Below the pieces are notes generated by a model, which ran no database searches, was not told the origin of the DNA, and saw only the letters and a list, made by a program, of their open reading frames with translations. DNA of 64,000 nt from an uncultured Tenacibaculum sp. (GTDB lineage Bacteria; Bacteroidota; Bacteroidia; Flavobacteriales; Flavobacteriaceae): positions 62,001 to 126,000 of the forward strand of contig NZ_CANNGG010000001.1 of the NCBI RefSeq assembly GCF_947504135.1, given 5' to 3'. This document shows, in pieces, positions 18,472 through 27,387 of the stretch (positions are counted from its first letter, which is position 1; every line of letters starts with the position of its first letter). The position numbers and the translations under genes were made by a program.

Positions 18472-19812
18472 ATGGAGCATGTTGTTATAATTGGTAATGG
18501 AATTTCTGGTGTTACTGCTGCAAGACACATTAGAAAATTATCAGACAAAAAAATCACCATTATTTCTGCTGAAACTGAAGAGTTCTTTTCAAGAACAGCA
18601 TTAATGTATGTGTATATGGGACACATGAAATTTGAGCATACAAAACCTTATGAATCATGGTTTTGGAAGAAAAACAACATCGAACTCAAAAAAGATTATG
18701 TTGCTAAAATACATTCATCAACCAAAGAAATTGAATTTAGTAATGGTGAAAAATTAGCGTATGATACATTAATCATCGCTACAGGCTCTAAACCTAATAA
18801 GTTTGGTTGGCCAGGGCAGGATTTAGAGGGAGTAATGGGCATGTATCACAAACAAGACCTAGAGTCACTTGAAAAATATGCTCCAAATAATCAAATATGC
18901 AAAAGAGCGGTAATTGTTGGTGGAGGATTAATAGGTATTGAACTAGCCGAAATGCTTCATAGTAGAAATATTCCTGTTACTTTTTTAGTTCGTGAAGATA
19001 GTTTTTGGAACAACGTATTACCTCCAGAAGAATCAGCTATGATAAATCGTGAAATTTTAGAAAACCATATTGATTTGCGTTTAGGAGTGAATCTTAAAGA
19101 AATTAAAGCTGATGAAAACGGACATGTAAAATCTGTAATTATTGAAGAAACTGGTGAAGAAATCATTTGTGATGTTGTGGGATTAACCGCAGGAGTTTCT
19201 CCAAATATCGATTTTTTAAAAGGTTCAGAAATTGAACTTAGTAAAGGAGTTAAAGTAAATCGTTTTTTAGAAACCAACATCAAAGACATCTATGCTATTG
19301 GCGATTGCGCTGAACAACACGAAGCTATCGGGTTTCGACGTCCTATTGAAGCTGTTTGGTATACTGGTAGAATGATGGGGGAAACCGTTGCGCAAACTAT
19401 TTGTGGCAACAAGACCCAATATAAACCTGGGCATTGGTTTAACTCTGCTAAATTTATTGATATCGAATACCAAACCTATGGTTGGGTATGGGCACAACCT
19501 AAAGAAAATGAAACTCATTTTTATTGGGAGCATGAAAATGGTAAAAAATGTATTCGATTAAATTATGATAAAAACACGCAAGAATTTATCGGAATAAACA
19601 CTTTAGGAATACGTATGCGTCATACCTTTTTCGATAAAGTTCTGACAGAAAAACGTTCTGTAACTTATGTATTAGAACATCTGGCAGACGCTAACTTTGA
19701 CCCAGAATTTTATAAGCTTCATGAACCAGAAATTGTGGCAAAATTCAACAAAGAAAATAATACTACTATTCAATTAAAGAAGAAAAGCTGGAAACGCATT
19801 TTTAGCATTTAA
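18472..19812 (+). CDS. FAD-dependent pyridine nucleotide-disulfide oxidoreductase family protein
   Basis: Two-dinucleotide-binding-domain flavoprotein of 446 residues. FAD motif VVIIGNGISGVTAARHI (4-20), NAD(P) motif VIVGGGLIGIELAEML (147-162), and the second FAD motif IYAIGDCAEQ with Asp278. No redox-active CxxxxC pair is visible, so it resembles ferredoxin reductases or NADH dehydrogenase-like enzymes rather than disulfide reductases. The C-terminal 120 residues are specific and not recognised. It heads a five-gene run and is 11 bases from a membrane polyferredoxin, so it probably passes electrons from NAD(P)H to it (inference). Confidence 0.85.
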   Translation: MEHVVIIGNGISGVTAARHIRKLSDKKITIISAETEEFFSRTALMYVYMGHMKFEHTKPYESWFWKKNNIELKKDYVAKIHSSTKEIEFSNGEKLAYDTLIIATGSKPNKFGWPGQDLEGVMGMYHKQDLESLEKYAPNNQICKRAVIVGGGLIGIELAEMLHSRNIPVTFLVREDSFWNNVLPPEESAMINREILENHIDLRLGVNLKEIKADENGHVKSVIIEETGEEIICDVVGLTAGVSPNIDFLKGSEIELSKGVKVNRFLETNIKDIYAIGDCAEQHEAIGFRRPIEAVWYTGRMMGETVAQTICGNKTQYKPGHWFNSAKFIDIEYQTYGWVWAQPKENETHFYWEHENGKKCIRLNYDKNTQEFIGINTLGIRMRHTFFDKVLTEKRSVTYVLEHLADANFDPEFYKLHEPEIVAKFNKENNTTIQLKKKSWKRIFSI

Positions 19813-19823
19813 ACCTAATCGTA

Positions 19824-21404
19824 ATGAAAGTAATACAAAACATAGGATTAAGCATATTTTTACTTGGATTAAGTATTTTCGTTTCTCTCATTTTCTTAGG
19901 GAAATATGAACTTAGTTCAGAACTTTTTGAAAAAGTAATCTCTAATAAAGGCATCAAAAGTGAGCTTTTTATTAATGATATAAAGAATAATGTTGTTGGA
20001 AAAGAATTCACTAATCCTTTTTCATTTTCTTCTAAAATTACTTCTGCCCTGGAAGTAGCTAATACTACTCACAAAGAAAATAGTGAATGGGATAAAGTTA
20101 TTTGGAGTAAACCCCATAGTTTTTCTTATGAAATTGCAAAAGAAGCTGGAACAGGAATTGTAAAAGAAAATAAAAGTCTTTTTTGGCTACTAACCTTCGG
20201 TTTAGGAATCATTGGTTCTTTATTATTTATCATTCCAACTGTAATTACCCAAGGACCTCCAGGTATTAAAAACAATGGAGTTTGGTTGAATTCTTCCACT
20301 AATAGAGGCTGGATTGGTTGGTTTGTTTTTTTGTTCTTAGTTACGTTTTACATACTTCTTTATTTCTTTCCAGATTATATAGTAAACTGGACATACATTG
20401 TTGATCCAATCAGCCAATATTTAAGTGGAAATTTAGCGTCTCAATGGTTTTTGTACGGATTTTTGTATTGTGTGGTAATGGTTGTAATGGCAATAAGAAT
20501 GTACATTAAATACCGTCATAATAAATACCAAACCCTTAGAACAACATCTGTTTTATTCTTTCAAATTGTTTTTGCTTTTTTAATTCCAGAAATATTAGTT
20601 CGTTTTGAAAAACCTTGGTACGATTTTAAAAATGCTTTTCCGTTAGATTATGATTTCTTTTTTAGTTGGAATTTAGATCAGCTAATCGCAAGCGGAGGCT
20701 TCGGGTTGTTCATTTTAGTTTGGGGAATCGTACTCACCTTAGTCATTGTTCCGGTTATGGTATATTTCTTCGGAAAACGTTGGTACTGCTCTTGGCTTTG
20801 TGGTTGTGGTGGATTAGCAGAAACTTTAGGGGACCCTTACCGACAACTATCAGACAAATCATTAAAAGCATGGAAATTTGAACGTTGGATAGTCCATGGA
20901 GTTCTTGTATTTGCCTTAATAATGACTGGCTTCACATTGTATTCTTATTTTTCTGGAAGTCAAGAAGTATTAGGAATTAAAACGCAAACCATTCAAGATA
21001 TTTATGGTTTCTTAATCGGATCCATTTTTGCAGGTGTTATTGGTACAGGGTTTTATCCAATTTTCGGGAACCGTGTTTGGTGTCGTTTTGGATGTCCGTT
21101 AGCCGCTTATTTAGGAATTGTACAGCGTTTTAAATCTCGATTTAGAATTACTACCAATGGCGGACAATGTATTTCTTGCGGAAATTGTTCTACGTATTGC
21201 GAACAAGGAATTGACGTACGTGCTTATGCTCAAAAAGGAGAAAACATAGTACGTGCTAGTTGTGTTGGTTGCGGAATTTGTTCGGCTGTTTGTCCTAGAG
21301 GTGTATTAAAATTAGAAAACGGACCAGAAAAAGGACGCATCAATCCTACAGAAATTTTACTTGGTAACGATGTAGACTTGATGAAACTGGTGAATAAAAA
21401 ATAA
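19824..21404 (+). CDS. Membrane-bound 4Fe-4S polyferredoxin (NapH/CcoG-like)
   Basis: Inner membrane iron-sulfur protein of 526 residues. An N-terminal helix is followed by a periplasmic-type region (about 25-115) and six or more helices. Cys motifs typical of the NapH family are WYCSWLCGC (C322, C326, C328) and WCRFGCP (C420, C424). Two 4Fe-4S sites follow at the C-terminus: C449, C452, C455, C459 and C480, C483, C486, C490. It should relay electrons across or along the membrane. Between the flavoprotein (11 bases upstream) and glycosyltransferases (50 bases downstream), it is an unusual partner for glycan genes. Confidence 0.87.
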   Translation: MKVIQNIGLSIFLLGLSIFVSLIFLGKYELSSELFEKVISNKGIKSELFINDIKNNVVGKEFTNPFSFSSKITSALEVANTTHKENSEWDKVIWSKPHSFSYEIAKEAGTGIVKENKSLFWLLTFGLGIIGSLLFIIPTVITQGPPGIKNNGVWLNSSTNRGWIGWFVFLFLVTFYILLYFFPDYIVNWTYIVDPISQYLSGNLASQWFLYGFLYCVVMVVMAIRMYIKYRHNKYQTLRTTSVLFFQIVFAFLIPEILVRFEKPWYDFKNAFPLDYDFFFSWNLDQLIASGGFGLFILVWGIVLTLVIVPVMVYFFGKRWYCSWLCGCGGLAETLGDPYRQLSDKSLKAWKFERWIVHGVLVFALIMTGFTLYSYFSGSQEVLGIKTQTIQDIYGFLIGSIFAGVIGTGFYPIFGNRVWCRFGCPLAAYLGIVQRFKSRFRITTNGGQCISCGNCSTYCEQGIDVRAYAQKGENIVRASCVGCGICSAVCPRGVLKLENGPEKGRINPTEILLGNDVDLMKLVNKK

Positions 21405-21454
21405 ATTTTATTCAATTCTAAAAACACAATACCTTGCAAGCTTTAAAATAACAA

Positions 21455-22147
21455 ATGAAACCTTTAATTAAAGTAATCATCCCCGCCTATAATGAACAAG
21501 ACTCTATTGCTCTTGTTATAAACGACATTCCTTCTATAGTAGATGAAGTCATTGTAATTAGTAATAATTCAACTGACAATACCGAAGTTAATGCAAAAAA
21601 TGCAGGTGCTACAGTACTTTCTGAAAATAGAAAAGGGTACGGATATGCTTGTTTAAAAGGAATGGAGTATGTTTCTTTAAAAAACGAAAAACCAGATATC
21701 ATTGTTTTCTTAGATGGAGATTATTCTGATTACCCTGAACAACTCAACGAACTTGTTGAACCTATACTTAAAAACAATATAGATTTTGTAATAGGGGCTC
21801 GAGTAAAACACTTGCGTGAACAAGGTTCTATGACTCCACAACAAATTTTCGGCAACTGGTTAGCTACAACTTTAATGAAACTATTTTTTGGCGCTAAATT
21901 TACCGATTTAGGTCCGTTTAGAGCTATTAAATACGACAAACTATTAGCTTTACAAATGGAGGATAAAACCTACGGATGGACAGTTGAAATGCAATTAAAA
22001 GCCTTAAAGCAAAAATTAAGCTATACTGAAATTCCAATGAAATACCGAAACAGAATAGGCGTTTCAAAAGTTTCAGGAACTGTAAAAGGTAGTATATTAG
22101 CTGGCGTTAAAATTTTAGGTTGGATTTTTAAATATAGCTTTAAATAA
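21455..22147 (+). CDS. Glycosyltransferase family 2, polyprenyl-phosphate type
   Basis: GT-A fold sugar transferase of 230 residues, related to DPM1/DPG-synthase enzymes. Motifs are VIIPAYNEQDSIALV, VISNNSTDNTE, ENRKGYGYACLKG and FLDGDYSDYPEQL (DxD-type metal site), with TDLGPFRAIK and TYGWTVEMQLKA downstream. It lacks a membrane domain. Its TAA overlaps the next ATG by one base (TAATG), showing translational coupling with the cellulose synthase-like gene. It is a plausible donor or acceptor step for a lipid-linked sugar made by this cluster. Confidence 0.85.
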   Translation: MKPLIKVIIPAYNEQDSIALVINDIPSIVDEVIVISNNSTDNTEVNAKNAGATVLSENRKGYGYACLKGMEYVSLKNEKPDIIVFLDGDYSDYPEQLNELVEPILKNNIDFVIGARVKHLREQGSMTPQQIFGNWLATTLMKLFFGAKFTDLGPFRAIKYDKLLALQMEDKTYGWTVEMQLKALKQKLSYTEIPMKYRNRIGVSKVSGTVKGSILAGVKILGWIFKYSFK

Positions 22148-23637
22148 TGGTCTTAGAATATACAATAATTACGCTATACACCATATCGCTAGTTCTTATT
22201 TTACTATATGCTTTAGCGCAATTTAACTTGCTGATAAATTACTTAAAAGCAAAAAAAAAACAAGACAACTCACCTAAATTTGATTTTTCAAACCCGAGCG
22301 AAATTCCTTATGTAACCATACAATTACCCGTTTTTAATGAGTTGTATGTCATGGGGCGTTTATTAAACAATATAGCAAAACTTGAGTATCCCCGTGAAAA
22401 ATTAGAAATTCAAGTACTAGATGACTCTACAGATGAATCGGTTGAAAATACTGCCAAACAAATAGCAGAACTTCAAAAAACAGGATTAGACATTAAACAT
22501 ATTAGACGAGAAAATCGTCAAGGCTTTAAAGCTGGAGCTTTAAAAGAGGGGTTAAAAACTGCTAAAGGAGAATTCATTGCCATTTTTGACGCAGATTTTT
22601 TACCTAAAGAAAACTGGTTGTTAGAAACGGTTCCTTATTTCAAGAATCCTAAAATTGGTGTGGTACAAACTCGTTGGGGGCACATCAACAGAAACTATTC
22701 GACCTTAACAAAAATTCAAGCTTTTGCTTTAGACGCTCATTTTACTTTAGAACAAGTGGGGAGAAATAGTCAAGGGCATTTTATCAACTTTAATGGTACC
22801 GCTGGTATTTGGCGTAAAGAATGTATTTATGATGCAGGAAATTGGGAAGGAGATACCTTGACTGAAGATTTAGACCTAAGCTACCGCGCACAATTAAAAA
22901 ACTGGAAATTCAAATACTTAGAAAATGTTGTAACTCCAGCTGAACTACCTGTGGTTATTAGTGCTGCTCGCTCACAACAATTTAGATGGAATAAAGGTGG
23001 AGCCGAAAATTTTCAAAAAATGCTAAAAAGAATTTTTACTAGCAAGAATATTTCTTTGAAAACTAAAATTCACGGAACTCTGCACCTTCTCAATAGTTCA
23101 ATGTTTACTTGTATTTTTTTAGTAGCTATTTTAAGTATACCTATGCTGTATATTAAAAACGAATATGCACATTTAAAAATTTACTTTTTAGTGATGAGTT
23201 TCTTCATCATAAGCACACTGATTTTCTTTATTTGTTATTGGTTTATGTACAAGAAAACTTATGGAGGAGGTATGTTGAACTTTATAAAATATATTGGAGC
23301 TTTTTTTGCCTTTTTCTCAGTTGCCATGGGCTTTTCACTACACAACACCATTGCTGTTTTAGAAGGTCATCTAGGAAAAAAAAGTGAATTTGTTAGAACA
23401 CCTAAATTCAATATTAAATCGTTAAAAGATAGTTGGAAAAACAACAAATACATCCGTAAAAAACCTTCGTTACATATAATTTTTGAAGGAGTATTAACCC
23501 TGTATTTTGCATTTGGAATGTATAGCGCTTTTATTGTTGAAAATAAAGGTGGTGATTTTGGAATGTTCCCTTTTCACTTAATGTTGTTTGTTGGTTTTGG
23601 TTATGTATTTTACAAATCTCTGTTTTCTAAGGCATAA
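22147..23637 (+). CDS. Processive GT2 glycosyltransferase, cellulose synthase/CslA-like
   Basis: Membrane glycosyltransferase of 496 residues. One N-terminal helix is followed by a catalytic domain with the D,D,D,QxxRW signature: VLDDSTDES, IFDADFLPKE, LTEDLDLSYRAQ and QQFRWNKGG, then four C-terminal helices. The arrangement resembles plant CslA/mannan-type and bacterial ceramide-glucosyl or beta-glycan synthases; the product cannot be told. Translationally coupled to both neighbours (TAATG upstream, TAAATG downstream). Confidence 0.88.
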   Translation: MVLEYTIITLYTISLVLILLYALAQFNLLINYLKAKKKQDNSPKFDFSNPSEIPYVTIQLPVFNELYVMGRLLNNIAKLEYPREKLEIQVLDDSTDESVENTAKQIAELQKTGLDIKHIRRENRQGFKAGALKEGLKTAKGEFIAIFDADFLPKENWLLETVPYFKNPKIGVVQTRWGHINRNYSTLTKIQAFALDAHFTLEQVGRNSQGHFINFNGTAGIWRKECIYDAGNWEGDTLTEDLDLSYRAQLKNWKFKYLENVVTPAELPVVISAARSQQFRWNKGGAENFQKMLKRIFTSKNISLKTKIHGTLHLLNSSMFTCIFLVAILSIPMLYIKNEYAHLKIYFLVMSFFIISTLIFFICYWFMYKKTYGGGMLNFIKYIGAFFAFFSVAMGFSLHNTIAVLEGHLGKKSEFVRTPKFNIKSLKDSWKNNKYIRKKPSLHIIFEGVLTLYFAFGMYSAFIVENKGGDFGMFPFHLMLFVGFGYVFYKSLFSKA

Positions 23638-24987
23638 ATGTCTTTACTAAAAAAATACAACGTACTTATACTAACATTTGTTAGTGTATGCTTTTATACC
23701 TTTTTTGCCTACTCTTTAGAACGTACCGAGTTTTACAAACTACTAATTTTGTGGATTGGCTTATTTGGTTCTTTTTATTTTTTACTACAAAACAAACAGA
23801 TTTCTTTTAAATATTGGGTTGCTATTGCAATTCTTTTTAGGTTGATATTCTTATTTGCTGTACCTAATTTATCGCAAGATTTTTATCGATTTATTTGGGA
23901 TGGCCGTATGATTTTAGAAGGATTTAATCCGTATTTATCTTTACCTCAAACTTTAATTGAGCAAAATAATGCTCCTATTTTACAAGCAACAGAATTGTAT
24001 AAGGGAATGGGACAATTAAACGGAAGTCATTATACTAATTATCCTCCCATTAATCAGCTGTGTTTTTTATTAGCAGCTTTGTTTTCAAAACACAGCATTT
24101 TAGGAAGTGTCATTGTGATGCGCCTCCTCATTATTTTGGCTGATATTGGAATTTTATACTTCGGAAAAAAGCTCTTAGAAAAATTACAGTTACCCATTCA
24201 TAATATCTTTTTATATATTTTAAATCCTTTCGTAATTATAGAGTTTACTGGGAATTTACATTTTGAGCCTGTAATGCTGTTTTTTGTAGTTTGGAGCTTG
24301 TACAAGCTTCAACAAAAAAAATGGATTTGGGCAGGTGTTTTGTTAGCTTGTGCGGTTTCGGTAAAACTAATTCCTTTGATTTTTTTACCCTTATTTTATC
24401 AATGGTTTGTAAAAAATAAAACGTCTTATACTGTCGGTATCAAAAAATTAATTAGTTTTTACACAGTTGTGCTATTAACAATTACCGTAAGCTTCCTTCC
24501 GTTTTTCTCTCTTGAATTCATAGCGAATTATTCGAATTCTGTAGGACTTTGGTTTCGAAGTTTCGAGTTTAATGCTAGCTTCTACTATATTGCAAGAGAA
24601 ATAGGTTATTTATTTAGAGGATACAATGAGATTGCTATTATAGGTAAAATAATCCCTATTCTTACTGTTAGCTTTCTTTTGGCTCTTACTTTTTTCCGAA
24701 GAAATACATCTACGATGCAATTGATAACAGCAATGTTGTTTAGTTTATCGTTCTATTATTTTGTAAGTACAACAATGCACCCTTGGTATATTGGTTCTCT
24801 TCTAATTTTATCAGTATTTACCAAATATCGTTTTCCTGTAGTTTGGAGCTTTGTTATTATATTAAGTTATCAGGCTTACGCTAATATTCCTTGGAAGGAA
24901 AATCTTTGGCTAATTGCCTTAGAATATGTGGTTTTATACTCTTTCCTGATTTGGGAATTGAGCATAAAAAAACCCACTCATAATTGA
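23638..24987 (+). CDS. Polytopic mannosyltransferase-like membrane glycosyltransferase (GT-C, DUF2029/GT87-like)
   Basis: About 10-12 hydrophobic helices in 449 residues. The loop after the second or third helix has NLSQDFYRFIWDGRMILEG, with the acidic residues expected for a GT-C enzyme that uses a polyprenyl-phosphate sugar donor. Further family-like blocks are NPFVIIEFTGNLHFEP, SVKLIPLIFLPL and STTMHPWYIG near the C-terminus. ATG follows the upstream TAA directly. The last gene of the cluster; its stop codon lies inside a hairpin that serves the opposite strand. Confidence 0.8.
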   Translation: MSLLKKYNVLILTFVSVCFYTFFAYSLERTEFYKLLILWIGLFGSFYFLLQNKQISFKYWVAIAILFRLIFLFAVPNLSQDFYRFIWDGRMILEGFNPYLSLPQTLIEQNNAPILQATELYKGMGQLNGSHYTNYPPINQLCFLLAALFSKHSILGSVIVMRLLIILADIGILYFGKKLLEKLQLPIHNIFLYILNPFVIIEFTGNLHFEPVMLFFVVWSLYKLQQKKWIWAGVLLACAVSVKLIPLIFLPLFYQWFVKNKTSYTVGIKKLISFYTVVLLTITVSFLPFFSLEFIANYSNSVGLWFRSFEFNASFYYIAREIGYLFRGYNEIAIIGKIIPILTVSFLLALTFFRRNTSTMQLITAMLFSLSFYYFVSTTMHPWYIGSLLILSVFTKYRFPVVWSFVIILSYQAYANIPWKENLWLIALEYVVLYSFLIWELSIKKPTHN

Positions 24988-24992
24988 GTGGG
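24966..24992 (-). terminator. Rho-independent terminator for the minus strand, overlapping a stop codon
   Basis: Eight-base stem CCCACTCA/TGAGTGGG with TAAT loop. Seven A on the left give a U tract only on the minus strand, so it terminates transcripts of the WlbB-like gene. The TGA of the mannosyltransferase-like gene (24985-24987) is part of the stem. Confidence 0.75.
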
Positions 24993-25003
24993 AAAAATTG
25001 CTA

Positions 25004-25036
25004 TGAAAAAGAAAAAGAAAGTGGTTTTTCAACCAC
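25004..25036 (-). terminator. Second minus-strand terminator-like hairpin
   Basis: Six-base stem GTGGTT/AACCAC with TTTC loop at 25021-25036. On the minus strand it is followed by a T-rich tract (TTTCTTTTTCTTTTTC). It precedes the terminator at 24966 in the minus direction. Confidence 0.55.
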
Positions 25037-25121
25037 ATTCCAAAGGTAAATAAGTTTTTCTTTTTTACAAATACTTTTTTAAAGATTTTTAATCTTTTTT
25101 TTACCCTTTACAAACCTTTGG

Positions 25122-25703
25122 TTAACACTTTGTGACTTTATTATCTTTCAATTGATATTTTTCTTCACTTTCTGGGCAAACAGCGTATCCCTTTTCATCA
25201 AAATCTAAGCGATGCCCATATTCACTTATCCAACCAATTTGCTTAGAAGGATTCCCTACAACTAATGCATAGGGAGCAACTTCTTTAGTTACTACGGCTC
25301 CAGCACCTATAAAAGCATATTCACCTATATTATTACCGCAAACAATTGTTGCATTGGCACCTATGCTGGCACCTTTTTTTACAATGGTCTCTAAGTATTG
25401 ATCTTGTCTTTTAATAGCGCTACGTGGATTAATAACGTTCGTAAATACCATAGACGGACCTAAAAAAACATCATCTTCACAAATAACCCCTGTATAAATA
25501 GAAACATTGTTTTGAACTTTTACATTACTACCCAAAACAACTTGTGGTGATACTACTACATTTTGACCTATATTACAGTTACTACCTATTGTACAGTTAG
25601 ACATTATATGGCTAAAGTGCCAAATTTTTGTTCCTTCTCCAATAGTACATCCGTCATCTATAACAGCTGTTTCGTGTGCAAAAAACGTTTTATTTGTATC
25701 CAT
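25122..25703 (-). CDS. Left-handed beta-helix N-acetyltransferase (WlbB/WbpD-like)
   Basis: Acetyl-CoA dependent transferase, hexapeptide-repeat trimer, 193 residues. The relatives WlbB and WbpD acetylate UDP-2-acetamido-3-amino-dideoxyglucuronate for surface polysaccharide. Visible are repeated [IV]GxxxxI-type hexads from about residue 15 to 150, KIWHFSHIM with a likely catalytic His, [10 protein letters not shown], and [22 protein letters not shown] closing the helix. The C-terminal 45 residues contain two cysteines. The ATG at 25703 is chosen; an upstream extension to 25727 would read through the preceding terminator. Not linked to other sugar-nucleotide genes here. Confidence 0.87.
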   Translation of the reverse strand: MDTNKTFFAHETAVIDDGCTIGEGTKIWHFSHIMSNCTIGSNCNIGQNVVVSPQVVLGSNVKVQNNVSIYTGVICEDDVFLGPSMVFTNVINPRSAIKRQDQYLETIVKKGASIGANATIVCGNNIGEYAFIGAGAVVTKEVAPYALVVGNPSKQIGWISEYGHRLDFDEKGYAVCPESEEKYQLKDNKVTKC

Positions 25704-25708
25704 ATAAA

Positions 25709-25716
25709 CAAAAATA
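25709..25716 (-). promoter_or_regulatory. -7 promoter element of the WlbB-like gene, next to its ATG
   Basis: TATTTTTG on the minus strand, perfect TAnnTTTG, ending six bases before the ATG. With the usual spacing, transcription would start at or near the first base of the ATG, giving a leaderless or nearly leaderless mRNA. It overlaps the T tract of the preceding terminator. Confidence 0.4.
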
Positions 25717-25741
25717 AAAAAACTCAACCTAAATGGTTGAG
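25716..25741 (-). terminator. Rho-independent terminator of the second TonB gene
   Basis: CTCAACC/GGTTGAG stem, 5-base loop, followed by seven T on the minus strand, about ten bases after the stop codon. Confidence 0.82.
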
Positions 25742-25751
25742 CTTTTAATTA

Positions 25752-26495
25752 TTATTCAACTTTAAAAAGAATCGGTAAGGTATATTTTACTTTTACTTCT
25801 TTGTTGTTCTGTTTTCCTGGTTGAAACTGCGGAATTTTATTCACAACTCTATCCGTTTCCTTTTCTAATTTAGCATGTGGTGCTCTAATTTGAATATCGA
25901 TAACGCTTCCAGATTCATCAATTACAAACTGTGTTAAGATTTTATATTTTCCAGAACTTAACCCTACGTCTTGCGCAAGTACTGAATTAAAATTACGTTG
26001 TATATGTTGCTGTATTTTTCTTTCAAAACACTTTCTATTTTCTTCTTCTGATAACCCTTCGCATCCTTTAAATACTGGTGTGTTTTGTACATTATTGATT
26101 GAAATTGGATCGTCTGCTTTATCAATTATTTCTTCTTCTTTTTCCTGCGGAATTGCAGTTACATCTATTATAGGTTCATCAACAGGCATTTCAATTACCG
26201 CAGTAATTTCAGTATCATTGTCTACTACTTTTGGTTTTTGAATTTCTTTAAGTACCTTTTTTTTCTTTGGATATTCCGTTACCTGTTCAACTCTTTTTAA
26301 AATAACAGGCTGTTTAAAGCTGTAAACGGGTTCGTACAACTCACTACTTGAGGGTTTTAAAACCGCTACTTCCTTTTCTGTTTCATGCTCTAAAGCTAAA
26401 AAAACTATAAATAAAGTGAGTACTAAGCCTAACTGAGTAAAAATTGTTGAGAATTTTTCTAACTGCTTTCTAGCATGTTTTTTTGTTGTTTTCAT
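25752..26495 (-). CDS. TonB family energy transducer (paralogue 2)
   Basis: Inner membrane protein that transmits proton motive force to outer membrane receptors. It is 247 residues: cytoplasmic basic N-terminus, one helix (about 17-38), an extended Lys/Glu/Pro-containing periplasmic linker (40-140), and a C-terminal TonB domain with TPVFKGCEGL, QHIQRNFNSVLAQ, FVIDESGSVIDIQI and YTLPILFKVE. Its domain is about half identical by eye to the adjacent paralogue, so the pair arose by duplication. A separate unit, with a terminator on either side. No exbB/exbD genes are present in the window. Confidence 0.88.
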   Translation of the reverse strand: MKTTKKHARKQLEKFSTIFTQLGLVLTLFIVFLALEHETEKEVAVLKPSSSELYEPVYSFKQPVILKRVEQVTEYPKKKKVLKEIQKPKVVDNDTEITAVIEMPVDEPIIDVTAIPQEKEEEIIDKADDPISINNVQNTPVFKGCEGLSEEENRKCFERKIQQHIQRNFNSVLAQDVGLSSGKYKILTQFVIDESGSVIDIQIRAPHAKLEKETDRVVNKIPQFQPGKQNNKEVKVKYTLPILFKVE

Positions 26496-26546
26496 AGTGC
26501 ATTTATTTTAAATTACTAATCATCTAAAAACAAGAAACATGCCAAT

Positions 26547-26576
26547 AAAAAAAGCAATCCGAAATGGATTGCTTTT
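26547..26576 (-). terminator. Rho-independent terminator of the first TonB gene
   Basis: AAAAGCAATCC stem with complement, 5-base loop and seven T on the minus strand; separates the two tonB paralogues. Confidence 0.87.
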
Positions 26577-26601
26577 AAGTTTTTATAAGTAAGATAATTT
26601 A

Positions 26602-27324
26602 CTACTCTACGTTAAATGTAATAGGTAATGTATAACCAACTCTTACTGGTCTTCCTCTTTGTTTACCTGGTTTCATTTTAGGTATTTTTCTAGCTACTCT
26701 TTCAGCCTCTTTCTTTAACCTTGGGTGTGGTGCTCTCGCAGCCACACTAGTAATAGAACCATCTTTATCTATTTTAAATTGGACATAGATTCTCTTTTTA
26801 CCTGGAGACAAACCTAATTCATTAGCCAAATCGGCGTTAAAGTTACGCTGAACATGTCTTTGTAATTTCTTGTTTAAACAGTTTTTCTTTTGTTGTTTTG
26901 TACCTGTACACCCTGGAAATACAGGAACTTCCTCAATAATGGCGAAAGGTACATCCTCTACAACCTCTTCTACTTCTTCAACTTCTTCTATATCTTCAAC
27001 AACTATTTCTTCAGATTCATCAGTTTCTGTAGATTCAATAATTGTTTCTTCTACTTCTTTTTCATCTTCTACTACTTCAATTTTTTCAGGAGCTGGTGGT
27101 GGTGGCGTATTTGGCTTTGGTTTTGGTGGCTCAATTTGAAGTTCAATAGTTTCTTCTTCAATTTCAGAAGCCATATTTGCCATACCTAAGTCAGCATATT
27201 CTTTATCATATGTTTTATGTTCAATAGCAACATACGTTACAAATAAAGCAAAAACCAAACCTATTTGTACAAATAGCTTACTGTAGTTTTCTAAGTTTGA
27301 TTTTGGATTTTTCTTGATTTCCAT
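26602..27324 (-). CDS. tonB: TonB family energy transducer (paralogue 1)
   Basis: A 240-residue TonB: basic N-terminus, helix at about 18-36, a proline-rich stretch PPKPKPNTPPPPAPEKIEV typical of TonB, and a very acidic Glu/Val linker (about 85-130). The C-terminal domain has VPVFPGCTGTKQQ, RHVQRNFNADLANELGL, GSITSVAARAPHPRLKKEAE and YTLPITFNVE. It follows the gcvH-vanZ pair on the same strand after 63 bases. The acidic linker distinguishes it from the neighbouring paralogue, suggesting that the two serve different receptors. Confidence 0.92.
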   Translation of the reverse strand: MEIKKNPKSNLENYSKLFVQIGLVFALFVTYVAIEHKTYDKEYADLGMANMASEIEEETIELQIEPPKPKPNTPPPPAPEKIEVVEDEKEVEETIIESTETDESEEIVVEDIEEVEEVEEVVEDVPFAIIEEVPVFPGCTGTKQQKKNCLNKKLQRHVQRNFNADLANELGLSPGKKRIYVQFKIDKDGSITSVAARAPHPRLKKEAERVARKIPKMKPGKQRGRPVRVGYTLPITFNVE

Positions 27325-27387
27325 CCTAAATGTTTTTAATAGTTCGCTAATTTAATTAATTTATTTCAACTTATACAAGCATAATCT

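Noticed and set aside
26870..27189. Long plus-strand frames with Ser/Thr or Phe repeats opposite the TonB linker
   Set aside because: They mirror the Glu/Val-rich linker codons of the real tonB gene and have no independent support.
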